DNA of 39,498 bases from Dehalococcoidia bacterium (GTDB taxonomy: Bacteria > Chloroflexota > Dehalococcoidia > Lucifugimonadales > UBA3495): the NCBI GenBank assembly GCA_022821365.1, contig JAJEDS010000014.1:1-39498 (forward strand), read 5' to 3'. Shown piece by piece: positions 9,211 to 17,935 of the stretch (position 1 is its first letter; every line of letters begins with the position of its first letter). A model generated the notes under the pieces. It was not told the DNA's origin, did not search any database, and was given only the letters and a program-made list of their open reading frames with translations. The translations under genes and the position numbers were made by a program.

Positions 9211-10047
9211 TTGCACATGCGGCTCAATGACAAGGTGGCCTTGATCACCGGCGCAGGAAGGGGTATTGGCCGGGCCATAGCGCTGGCCTTTGCCGGGGAA
9301 GGCGCGAAGCTGGCGCTGTCAGCCAGGAGCGTGGACCAACTGGAGGAAACGGCAGGGCAGGCCCGATCGAAGGGCGCGGAGACTTGCGTTATCGCAGCCG
9401 ACGTTACCCTGCGGGAATCGGTGGAACGGATGGCGCTTCAGGCGGTGGAGCGCTTTGGCCGGATTGACGTGCTGGTGAACAATGCCGGCATTGTGGGGCC
9501 CATCGGCGCGCTGGAAGACAACGACGTGGACGCCTGGGTACGCACAATCGAGGTGAACCTGGTGGGGACATATCTTTCTTGCCGCTCGGTGATTCCGGTA
9601 ATGGCTGCTGGCGGTGGCGGACGAATCATCAACCTGTCCGGTTCAGGTTCAACATCAGCCCCTTACCACCTTTCCGCCTATGGGTCATCCAAGGCGGCAA
9701 TCATCCGGCTGACGGAAATACTCTCGCTGGAACTGGCGGACAAGAACATCCAGGTGAACGCCCTTGGGCCAGGGTCCATCCATACCCGAATGTGGGAGGA
9801 GATTACCGACGGCGCCCAGGCGGTGGGCGACACCGAGTTATATGAATTTGGCCTCCAGGTAACCGGCGGTGGCGGCGCCTCCATCGAGCGGGCCGCGGAA
9901 CTGGCGGTCTGGCTGGCCAGCGATGCCGCCGACGGCCTGAGTGGCCGCCTGATTCACGCCGTCGCCGACGACTTCCCCAACCTGACGCCGCAAATACCGG
10001 AGATTATGGCTTCAGACAGGTACACTCTGCGCCGCGACGAGGGGTAA
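9211..10047 (+). CDS. SDR family NAD(P)-dependent oxidoreductase
   Basis: ALITGAGRGIGRAIALAFA, NNAG, S-x-YGSSKAA active-site region; start 9211 or 9217. Confidence 0.9.
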   Translation: MHMRLNDKVALITGAGRGIGRAIALAFAGEGAKLALSARSVDQLEETAGQARSKGAETCVIAADVTLRESVERMALQAVERFGRIDVLVNNAGIVGPIGALEDNDVDAWVRTIEVNLVGTYLSCRSVIPVMAAGGGGRIINLSGSGSTSAPYHLSAYGSSKAAIIRLTEILSLELADKNIQVNALGPGSIHTRMWEEITDGAQAVGDTELYEFGLQVTGGGGASIERAAELAVWLASDAADGLSGRLIHAVADDFPNLTPQIPEIMASDRYTLRRDEG

Positions 10048-11199
10048 TCACACCGCCACCGCCACCTCAACGGAATTGATGGGCGGCAGGTTTTCCGCCA
10101 TCACTTCCCAGTGGTCGCCCTCGTCCCTGCTGTAGAAAATCTGGCCGTTGACGGTACCCACGTACACCCCCGCCGGATCCAGGGTGTCGGTGGCCATGCC
10201 CTCGCGCAGGACGTGGATATAGGCGTGCTCCTGGGGCAGGCCCCTGGTCAGGGGCTCCCAGTCCTGGCCGCCCGTGCGGCTGCGGAAGACGCGAAATCTG
10301 CCTCCGGAGGCGTATCGGATTCCGCCACCTACGTCGGTTCCCAGCGCCTCGTCCTCGGGCATTACGAAAAGGGTTTGGGGGTCGCGGGGATGCAGGCCCA
10401 CCACGAAACCGAATCGGGAGGGCAGCCCATCGGTAATATCAGTCCACTGGTCGCCGAAGTTGTCTGTACGATAAACTCCGCAGTGGTTTTGTTGATACAG
10501 CAGGCCCGGCGTGGCTGACTGGGGCAGCAACTTGTGGGGACACTGCCCCCATTCCGGCAAGGGGTCTGCAGGATTGAAGTCGGCCCGCACGCCCTGGTTG
10601 GTTGGGCGCCAGTTCTCGCCCCCGTCGTCGGTCCGGAAAACGCCGGCCGCGGAAATACCAATCCACATCCGCTGTGGGTCTTCCCGGTCCAGGGCTATGC
10701 TGTGAAGACACAGTCCGCCAAACCCCGGCATCCATTGTGAACGGGTGGGGTGCTTGCCCAGGCCCTCTACTTCGTGCCAGGTGGCGCCGCCATCGGTTGA
10801 CTTGAACAGGGCGGCAGGCTGGACTCCGGCATACAGGGTGCCTGGCTCTCCCGCCCGGCCTGGCTCAATGTGCCAGATGTTCGCGACGGTGGGCCCGTCG
10901 TGTTCCGCGTACTCCGGTTTATCGGTAAACCGGGGCTGTTCGGAGGACTGTTCCCAGGTCCCGCCCAGGTCGTCGCTGTATTCAACCTGGGGCCCAAACC
11001 ACATACTGTTGCTGGCGGAGAAGATCCTGCCACCGGCGCGGGAGTCATAAATCAGGTGGTAGATGTCGGTGCCCGGGTTATAGGGGCCGGATAGCTGCCA
11101 CCGGCGTCGGGACTGGTCGCCGTTGAGGATGAAGGCGCCCTTGCGGGTGCCCACCAGCATCAGAAGATCGCCGGGGCGTGCGACGGCGGCGTCTGTCAT
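10048..11199 (-). CDS. WD40/YVTN/BNR-like repeat protein (sialidase-superfamily beta-propeller)
   Basis: Repeated SxDGGxxW-type Asp-box motifs (STDGGATWHEV, RTDDGGENWRP, RSRTGGQDWEP, SRDEGDHWEV). Confidence 0.85.
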   Translation of the reverse strand: MTDAAVARPGDLLMLVGTRKGAFILNGDQSRRRWQLSGPYNPGTDIYHLIYDSRAGGRIFSASNSMWFGPQVEYSDDLGGTWEQSSEQPRFTDKPEYAEHDGPTVANIWHIEPGRAGEPGTLYAGVQPAALFKSTDGGATWHEVEGLGKHPTRSQWMPGFGGLCLHSIALDREDPQRMWIGISAAGVFRTDDGGENWRPTNQGVRADFNPADPLPEWGQCPHKLLPQSATPGLLYQQNHCGVYRTDNFGDQWTDITDGLPSRFGFVVGLHPRDPQTLFVMPEDEALGTDVGGGIRYASGGRFRVFRSRTGGQDWEPLTRGLPQEHAYIHVLREGMATDTLDPAGVYVGTVNGQIFYSRDEGDHWEVMAENLPPINSVEVAVAV

Positions 11200-11226
11200 T
11201 TTACCTGCTCCTCAAGCGGGAGTTGT

Positions 11227-11352
11227 CCTGGCGGCAGCCATTCTGCCGGCGCAGGGGCGATTCGCGAATCGCCCCTACGCCGGTGGCGAAGGACCGCCGC
11301 CAATTTGCCAATCGAATATTGCACCCTGGGATTGGCCTGGCGGCGGCCATTC
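11227..11352. repeat. Compact structured element: 38-nt palindrome plus second hairpin, bounded by 17-bp direct repeats
   Basis: CCGGCGCAGGGGCGATTCG/CGAATCGCCCCTACGCCGG (11246-11283); CCTGGCGGC(A/G)GCCATTC at 11227-11243 and 11336-11352. Confidence 0.55.
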
Positions 11353-11358
11353 CAGCAC

Positions 11359-12324
11359 TTAGGGGGTGAGAATTACCTTGCCGTGGGTCCCCCGATTTGA
11401 CAGATGTTGGTGGGCCTGGGCCACTTCAGACATGGGCAATACCCGATCCACCACCAGCCGGACCCTGCCGTCCGCCAGCATGGGGAAAAGTTCGGCCATA
11501 GCCGCCGGGTGGTCCAGCCTGCCCACCGGAGACCGGCCCATGCTGAAACCGATGACGGTGCGGTTGGCGCCGAAGATGTCTCCCCCGGCCAGATTCGCCG
11601 CAGTACCGGAAGCATTGCCGTAGGAAATGAGCTTGCCGTAGGAGGCTACGCAGCGGACGCTCTTTTCTAGGACCGGTCCGCCTACGCATTCCAGCACAAG
11701 TTCCACACCGCTGCCGCCGGTCATCTGCCGGACCTCTTCCTCAAAGTCCTGGGCCACGTAGTTGATGGTCTCATCGGCGCCCAGGGAGCGCGTAAGGTCC
11801 AGCTTTTCGGTGGAGGAGGCAGTGGTGATGACCCGGGCGCCGAAGGCCTTGGCCAACTGGATGGCCACGGTTCCCACGCCGGATGCGCCAGCCTGGATCA
11901 GAACCGTGTCGCCCGGCTGCACCTGACCTCGAGTCTTGAGCAGGTGGTAAGCGGTGAGAAATACGATGGGCATTCCGCCGGCGTGCACCGGATCCAGGGA
12001 TTCAGGGTAGGGGAAGACAAAGCTGGCGTTGATGGAAACGTACTCGGCATTGCCCTGGGGGCCCATGCCCATGACCTTCTGCCCGACGCTGAGGCCTTCC
12101 ACCCCCTCGCCCACTTCCACAATGGTCCCCGCGGCTTCCAACCCCAGGGTAGAGGGCAGGTCGGGACCAGGGTAGTTGCCCTGGCGCCGCATAATGTCGG
12201 CATAGTTCACGCCCGAAGAATCCACCTTGATAATGACCTGGCCGGGCCTGATGGTGGGTTCAGGCACTTCGGCCCACTGCAGCACTTCCAGGCCGCCAAA
12301 ATCTTCGATTCGTACCGCTTTCAT
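11359..12324 (-). CDS. NADPH:quinone oxidoreductase-like zinc-type alcohol dehydrogenase superfamily protein
   Basis: MKAVRIEDFGGLEVLQWAEVPEP, GASGVGTVAIQLAKAFGARV. Confidence 0.9.
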   Translation of the reverse strand: MKAVRIEDFGGLEVLQWAEVPEPTIRPGQVIIKVDSSGVNYADIMRRQGNYPGPDLPSTLGLEAAGTIVEVGEGVEGLSVGQKVMGMGPQGNAEYVSINASFVFPYPESLDPVHAGGMPIVFLTAYHLLKTRGQVQPGDTVLIQAGASGVGTVAIQLAKAFGARVITTASSTEKLDLTRSLGADETINYVAQDFEEEVRQMTGGSGVELVLECVGGPVLEKSVRCVASYGKLISYGNASGTAANLAGGDIFGANRTVIGFSMGRSPVGRLDHPAAMAELFPMLADGRVRLVVDRVLPMSEVAQAHQHLSNRGTHGKVILTP

Positions 12325-12345
12325 TGTTTTTCTCCGGTTAAACAT

Positions 12346-12430
12346 GGATGGACAGGATATACGGGATCGAATGACTCGATTCTGATTATGACTGCGAAGT
12401 CACCCAATATCCTGTCTAGCCTGCCCATCC
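12346..12430. repeat. Palindromic interspersed repeat of 'GGATGGACAGGAT' type
   Basis: GGATGG-ACAGGATAT (12346-12360) paired with ATATCCTGT (12407-12415) and CCATCC (12425-12430). Confidence 0.6.
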
Positions 12431-12444
12431 CTGTCTATACAAAA

Positions 12445-13431
12445 TCAGCTTTGGGGACGCAGCTGGGGCGCCGACAGCACCTCCGGGTTGATTACCCGAA
12501 CGGATTCGCCGGCGGCGTAGGCCCGCACGTCCTCAATGGCCCCTGCATAGAAGGCCCGGTAGCCCTCCTCGGTAACGTATCCCAAATGGGGGGCAATGAT
12601 GGTGTTGTCCAGCCTGAGGAAAGGATGGTTGACCGGCAGAGGCTCTGTGTCGAAGGTGTCCAGGGCCGCGCCGGCGATGGCCTTTCGCTCCAGGGCGCCC
12701 ACCAGCGCCGCCTCGTCCACGATGGGGCCACGCGAGATGTTTACCAGGCAGGCGGTGGGCTTCATCAACCCAATTTCCCTCGCTCCTACCAGGCCCAGGG
12801 TGCGTTCACTCAAGCGCAGGTGTACCGAGGCTATGTCAGACTGGCGGAACAGAGTGTCCTTGTCCACCAGGGTGGCCTGGCACTCGGCGGCTCTTTCGGC
12901 GGTGAGGTTCTGGCTCCAGGCGATGACGTTCATCTGGAAGGCGTTGCCCACCCGGGCCATGAGGCCGCCAATGTGGCCCAGGCCAATCAGGCCCAGGGTC
13001 TTGTCTTTCAGGCCCACGCCGATGCTGGTCTGCCAGTGGCCCTCCCGGGTAAGACGGTCCTCCTGGGGTATCTTCCGCAGCAGGCCGATTATCAGGCCCC
13101 AGGTGAGTTCGGTGGGACCTTCACCGGCGCCGCCGGTGCCGCAGACCACGATGCCCAGTTCGGTGGCGGCCTCCACGTCAAAGGAGGCGTTGCGCCCTCC
13201 GGTAGTTATGAGGAGGCGCAGGTCGGGCAGCCGGGTCAAAACCGAACGGGGGAATGCGGTGCGCTCCCGCATACCGATAACGGCGTCGAAGCCTTGCAGC
13301 CGCTCCACCAGCGCGTCCTCGTCGGCCAGGTGGTCCCGGAAAACCACGGGCTCCCAGCCACCGGGCAAGGTCGACCAGTCGGCCATTTGCAGGGCGACGT
13401 CCTGGTAATCGTCCAATACTGCAACTTTCAA
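12445..13431 (-). CDS. D-2-hydroxyacid dehydrogenase family protein
   Basis: LGLIGLGHIGGLMARVGNAFQMNVIAWSQNLT, NISRGPIVDEAALVGAL, DTFDTEPLPVNHP, APHLGYVTEEGY. Confidence 0.92.
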   Translation of the reverse strand: MKVAVLDDYQDVALQMADWSTLPGGWEPVVFRDHLADEDALVERLQGFDAVIGMRERTAFPRSVLTRLPDLRLLITTGGRNASFDVEAATELGIVVCGTGGAGEGPTELTWGLIIGLLRKIPQEDRLTREGHWQTSIGVGLKDKTLGLIGLGHIGGLMARVGNAFQMNVIAWSQNLTAERAAECQATLVDKDTLFRQSDIASVHLRLSERTLGLVGAREIGLMKPTACLVNISRGPIVDEAALVGALERKAIAGAALDTFDTEPLPVNHPFLRLDNTIIAPHLGYVTEEGYRAFYAGAIEDVRAYAAGESVRVINPEVLSAPQLRPQS

Positions 13432-13451
13432 TGCTAGATACTCCTGTCAGG

Positions 13452-14501
13452 CTACTTGAAGTGAGGGGCGACGTCCTTTGCCAGAATTTCCATGCTGCGC
13501 ATCACCCGGTCGGGAGGAATCAGGCCCCCGGGATTGAGTTCGGCGATGACGCTCTTGAGGCCCAGGTCATCCTGGAGGGTGGTGAGGCGGTCAATCAGGC
13601 CCTCGGCGGAACCGAAGGCAACCTTGGTTTCCAGCATCCTGTCGAAGGACATCTCGGCCAGGCGGTCACCCCGTCCCTGGCGCAGTTCGGTGGCCTCGGT
13701 GCCAGCGCGGCCGGCCGAGTCGCGGTACAGGGAACTCATCCTGCTGAAGTAGGCGTGAATGCTTTCGGACGGTTCATCCAGGGCGGCCTGCTCAGTCTCA
13801 CCGGCGTAAATTGGTATGCGAAGGGAGACGTCCCCGTCGCCGGGGTGGCCGGCCTGCTGCCAGGCCTCCCGGTACTTCTCCAGGTTAACCCGCAGGTCGT
13901 TAACGTCCATGCCTCTCAGGCCCACGAAAATGGGCATACCCTGCTGGCCCATGCGGGGGAAAGTCTCCTCGGTGGTGGCGGCCACCCGCAGGGGCGGATG
14001 GGGCTGGGTGTAGGGAGTGGGGGAGATGTGGGCGCTGTCAATCTGGAAGTATTCGCCGTGATAGGAGAATGCCTCTCCCTTCCACGCTTCCAGGATGATC
14101 TCCAGGGCTTCCTCGAACCGTCCGCGGCTTTCCTCGTAGGGAATGCCGTAGACGTCGTAGGCGCGGGGGAAGGCGCTGCGGCCAATGCCGAAGTCGAAGC
14201 GACCCTCGGCAATCTGGTCCACGGTGGCCATTTCCTCGGCAATGCGCAGGGGGTTACCCAGGGGCAGCACGGAAACGGCGGTGCCCACCCTCAGGCGCTC
14301 GGTACGGGTGGCAATGGAACTGGCGATGACCGCGGGGGAAGAGAGGACGGTGCGGGTCGGCGCGAAATGGACTTCGGAAAGCCATGCCTCGTCCAGGCCC
14401 CACTCCTCGGCGGCGTCCACCAGGGCAAACCCTTCCTTGAAAGCCTCGATCTGGCTGCCGCCGTCGCGGCGTTCAAACTGCATGAATATGCCAAAGTCCA
14501 T
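13452..14501 (-). CDS. LLM class flavin-dependent oxidoreductase
   Basis: MDFGIFMQFERRDG...DEAWLSEVHFAP...RTERLRVGTAVSVLPLGNPLRIAEEMATVDQIAEGRFDFGIGR; start set at 14501 with GGAGGAATT upstream. Confidence 0.92.
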   Translation of the reverse strand: MDFGIFMQFERRDGGSQIEAFKEGFALVDAAEEWGLDEAWLSEVHFAPTRTVLSSPAVIASSIATRTERLRVGTAVSVLPLGNPLRIAEEMATVDQIAEGRFDFGIGRSAFPRAYDVYGIPYEESRGRFEEALEIILEAWKGEAFSYHGEYFQIDSAHISPTPYTQPHPPLRVAATTEETFPRMGQQGMPIFVGLRGMDVNDLRVNLEKYREAWQQAGHPGDGDVSLRIPIYAGETEQAALDEPSESIHAYFSRMSSLYRDSAGRAGTEATELRQGRGDRLAEMSFDRMLETKVAFGSAEGLIDRLTTLQDDLGLKSVIAELNPGGLIPPDRVMRSMEILAKDVAPHFK

Positions 14502-15132
14502 AATTCCTCCCGCAGAGCTTCCCTGTTCGATTGGGGAACCCGCTGCTTTGGTGTTTGCTGGGGCAGGCGCCCTGTGGAGAAGCTTGCTGCGATTGCCGCC
14601 AGTCAGATTTGAGCAGTGCGCTAAAGTTAAACACAGGGCCAAGGTGGGGTCAAGGAGGAGCCAGGGCAATTGCATTTTGAAGAGTTCAAGGGAGGCCATC
14701 GGCTGCGGTGAGCTGAAAAAACCGGTTCCGGCGGAAGATGGCGGTAGTTCGCCAAATTATACCCAGATTTGCGGAGGTGAGAAATTTTTGATTTTCCGCA
14801 CATTTCCGCACATTTTGGCTCACTCCCGGTTGCCTGCCAATTTATGGGCTGCCCCCGGTCTATCAACGGGGAGATCGGAGGCGCTTGAGGCAACAAAGGA
14901 TAAACTGAGTTTTCCCATGAATCCCGGTTTCAGCATATTGGGGCGCCAGGCAGGGAGGCAAGAGGTTGCTGCCAGTAAAAAGCGGGAACGGCCTTGATAG
15001 TCTCACCGTTGAGGAAGCGAGAATTCATAGCTCGATCGCCCTGAGGAGGAGCAAGCCCGGTAGACCGCCAGGGACGAACGTTGAGGAGTTGGCAAATAAC
15101 AGAATAACGCTGGGATTCTGCACAATAGAATG

Positions 15133-15160
15133 GGGCCACCCAACCCAGGTTGGGTGGCCC
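15133..15160. terminator. Strong terminator hairpin downstream of the ABC solute-binding gene
   Basis: GGGCCACCCAACC-ca-GGTTGGGTGGCCC (13-bp arms). Confidence 0.65.
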
Positions 15161-15189
15161 TGATGGACCTCGGGAAACTGAGGAAGTTC

Positions 15190-17184
15190 CTATTCGCCGC
15201 CGGGGACTCCCTGGGTCTGGCCGGAGAACCCGGAATCGCTGTAGTGGTTCGGGTCAATCCACATGTGGGCCCACCGCAGGTGGCTGGAGGTGGGACCGGG
15301 GAAGTGGACATAGCCCCGGACCTCAGGCCAGAAGGCAACGCCTTCCTGTTCCCAGAAGGAGGGGAAGTTCCAGTATTGCTGCATGAGCTCTATCTGGATT
15401 TCCTGCCCCAGCTGCTTCCGCTCCTCGAAGGCAGTCATCTTGCCCAGTTCCTCAAACTTTGCCTCTACCGAGGCATTGCAATCGGTGCCGGGAGTCTGGA
15501 AGTTGTACAGGCTGGCGCAGCGGTGGTAGTGGCCCAGGCCCAGGAACGGGTCGTCCACGCCGGCTACGCCACCGGTTGAGGCCATGAAGTCGCCCCAGTC
15601 GCCGGCTTGCCTGGACTTCCGGTAGGCGATGGTCTCAATGACATCAAAGTCGGTCTTGATGCCCAGCAGGCGCAACTGTTCCTGCATGTAGGTTGCGCGG
15701 TTGACCCGCTGGTTGTCGCTTTCCACCGTCAACACGTAGGTCTTGTCGAAGTCGAAGCCTTCCTCGTTAAGAATCTGGATGGCCGCGGCCCGTTGGGCCT
15801 CCATGTCGTCAGGTGGACACCAGCCGGGGATGCTGCAGGCCTGGTCTTCCGTTACGGCCCAAGGGCTGCCGGGAGGCATCAGGCCCAGTCCGGTGGAACC
15901 GTAGCCCTGGAGAGTAACCTTGATACCGGTCAACTTGTCGAATCCCATCGCAACGGCCTGGCGAACCCGGACGTTGTCGAAGGGAGCGTTTCGGGTGTTG
16001 ATCCACAAGTTCTCGCTGGAACGGGTGGCCCGGATCACGGTCTGGATCTGGTCGTGCTTCACGTACTGGTCATATTGACCGAAGTTGCGAATCCAGTGCC
16101 AGTCAGTCTGGTGGGCCAGCATGGCCGCCTGCTGCGCGGATTCGTCAAGGATGCCGAAGATGGTCAGGTTGTAGATGTAGGGCAGTCCATCGACGTGATA
16201 GTCGGGGTTGCGCGTGAAGTGCTGCTCGTCTACACCCACCTGCTGGCCCTCGTCCCAGGTAAACGGGCCCGTTCCCACAGAAACATCCTGGAACATGGCT
16301 TCTTCGCCGCCGGCCTGGAACCAGGCCTTGTTAAATATCATGGCGGCCGGGTTGCCGAAGCTCAGCAGGGGCACTGCCGAAGGGCTGGTAAACCTGAACT
16401 TCAGGGCCGATTCGTCCACGCACTGCATCTGGCTCAGGTCCACGTCGGTCAGGCGGTTCTTCATGTAAGAACCGGTGATGCCTTCTTCCGTGATCATAAT
16501 TTCGTAGCTGTAGCGGGCGTCCTCACAGGTCATTGGTTCGCCGTTGTGCCACATCACGTTGTCTTTAAGGAAGAAGGTTACGCCCTGAAGGTCGTCATCT
16601 ACAGTCCAGCCGTAGGCCAGGCCGGGGATGTAGGGCCCGCCAGGATCATACGGATCGTCCTGGATCAGGGTGTCGTGGGTGGGAACCCGGTAGCGGATGG
16701 TGGTACCGCTGCGGGCGCCCCAAACATTGGCGTGCTCCAGGGGGTCTTCATAGTTTATGCGGAGCGTTCCGCCGTAAACCGGTTCGCCATAAAAGGCCGT
16801 GGGGGGCTTCCAGTATGATGCGAACGAGGGGGCTTCCCGTGGCCCCATAGCCGACTCGGACACCGGAGCCAATGCGGCCTGTGCCACCGTCGTGGGGGTT
16901 GGTACCGGTTGATCGGCGGGTTGCTGGGCCGGAGCGGCGGAAGAGCCACCGGCGCCCGAACCGGACTGCTGCTGTTGTTGTGCCGCCGGTTGCGATGGGG
17001 CGGAAGGAGCCGCCGGCTGGCCGGGGGCCGCCTGCTGCTGGCTGGCGGCAGGGGCAGAGGACTGCTGGGCCGGCTGCTCTTGAACTTCGGTTGCCGCACC
17101 ACAGGCCACGACAAACATCATGCTCACCAGCGCGCCAGACAGGAAAAGGCGCCACAGTTTCCACTTCCTGTTTTTGCTGATCAT
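15190..17184 (-). CDS. ABC transporter substrate-binding lipoprotein, peptide/nickel family 5
   Basis: N-terminal signal with VVACG lipobox, Gln/Pro/Ala-rich linker, SBP_bac_5 pattern (LKDNVMWHNGEPMTCEDARYSYE, VRQAVAMGFDK); GGGAGGAATA before the ATG. Confidence 0.9.
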   Translation of the reverse strand: MISKNRKWKLWRLFLSGALVSMMFVVACGAATEVQEQPAQQSSAPAASQQQAAPGQPAAPSAPSQPAAQQQQQSGSGAGGSSAAPAQQPADQPVPTPTTVAQAALAPVSESAMGPREAPSFASYWKPPTAFYGEPVYGGTLRINYEDPLEHANVWGARSGTTIRYRVPTHDTLIQDDPYDPGGPYIPGLAYGWTVDDDLQGVTFFLKDNVMWHNGEPMTCEDARYSYEIMITEEGITGSYMKNRLTDVDLSQMQCVDESALKFRFTSPSAVPLLSFGNPAAMIFNKAWFQAGGEEAMFQDVSVGTGPFTWDEGQQVGVDEQHFTRNPDYHVDGLPYIYNLTIFGILDESAQQAAMLAHQTDWHWIRNFGQYDQYVKHDQIQTVIRATRSSENLWINTRNAPFDNVRVRQAVAMGFDKLTGIKVTLQGYGSTGLGLMPPGSPWAVTEDQACSIPGWCPPDDMEAQRAAAIQILNEEGFDFDKTYVLTVESDNQRVNRATYMQEQLRLLGIKTDFDVIETIAYRKSRQAGDWGDFMASTGGVAGVDDPFLGLGHYHRCASLYNFQTPGTDCNASVEAKFEELGKMTAFEERKQLGQEIQIELMQQYWNFPSFWEQEGVAFWPEVRGYVHFPGPTSSHLRWAHMWIDPNHYSDSGFSGQTQGVPGGE

Positions 17185-17368
17185 TATTCCTCCCTAATGG
17201 TGGTTCCCTGGTTTTCGGGTACTTGTTCCATTGGTTAGAGGTCTGATAGATGTGAGCTTTGCCAAAGATCGGTAATCACATCTGTACCGCTGATACCGCG
17301 GAGTCATGGGTCTACAGGAGCCTGGTGCAGGGCCTGTTCAATTTAATGCTACGACTGCCCAGGGTTAG

Positions 17369-17395
17369 CTAACCCGGCAAGCCACGCAATTTCAT
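17369..17395 (-). other. Putative 8-aa leader ORF (MKLRGLPG*) with strong SD
   Basis: GGGAGGTGAATAAATG; stop overlaps the palindrome GGGTTAGCTAACCC (17362-17375). Confidence 0.35.
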
Positions 17396-17537
17396 TTATT
17401 CACCTCCCTTTTGAATGTGTACGTCAATTCGGAGAGTACGGTATGCCACCGACAAGAGGTTGGCATGCTTTATTCATAGAGGTTGGTTACCCGGGGCAAT
17501 TGATACTGCAAATCCGCCCTTCCCGAATTATCCGGCG

Positions 17538-17567
17538 AGTATATTGTCAGAATGATCGGAATGTCAA
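17538..17567 (-). promoter_or_regulatory. Sigma70-type promoter for the ABC solute-binding gene leader
   Basis: TTGACA-N18-TATACT on the minus strand. Confidence 0.6.
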
Positions 17568-17935
17568 TCTTGTGAAATAAAGTACAATCGTGATTCGTAA
17601 AAAGATAACCTGATGGTTGCATTTTAGTATGTAAGCGCAAGGGTAGACCAAGGTTTAGCGTTATTCTAATGTGCGGGCGTACGCCAAGAGTGGAAAAAGG
17701 AGAGGTTCAATTTTGCTGTAGGTTGCGGGAGAGTCGTTTCCAGGCTGTGCAGCCGGATTACCCAGAAGTTTTATCCCGAAGAGGTAGACCGGCTGTGCCA
17801 AACTGCCTGCTATGAGGGGCGGCGGCTAGTGCGACAGGAACCTGGCAATACGCAGCCGACTTGCTCTTGTCGGGCTTGCTAGCAACTGACGGGAGGATGC
17901 AGTGAAGACAGGGGGATTGTTATTGAGGGTTACCC

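Noticed and set aside
11944-14612. Long plus-strand ORFs (11944-13437, 497 aa; 13431-14612, 393 aa) opposite the dehydrogenase and LLM genes
   Set aside because: Antisense shadow ORFs of clearly conserved minus-strand genes in GC-rich DNA; the translations show no recognisable domains and no credible RBS.
13452-14699. Extended 415-aa version of the LLM protein
   Set aside because: The first ~66 residues have no similarity to the family; ATG at 14501 has an ideal SD (GGAGGAATT).
14785-14817. Near-repeat TTTTCCGCACA TTTCCGCACA
   Set aside because: Two imperfect units in a non-coding gap; too little to support an iteron or CRISPR interpretation.
15607-16818. 403-aa plus-strand ORF antisense to the ABC solute-binding gene
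   Set aside because: The minus strand encodes a convincing SBP_bac_5 protein; the plus ORF is compositional.
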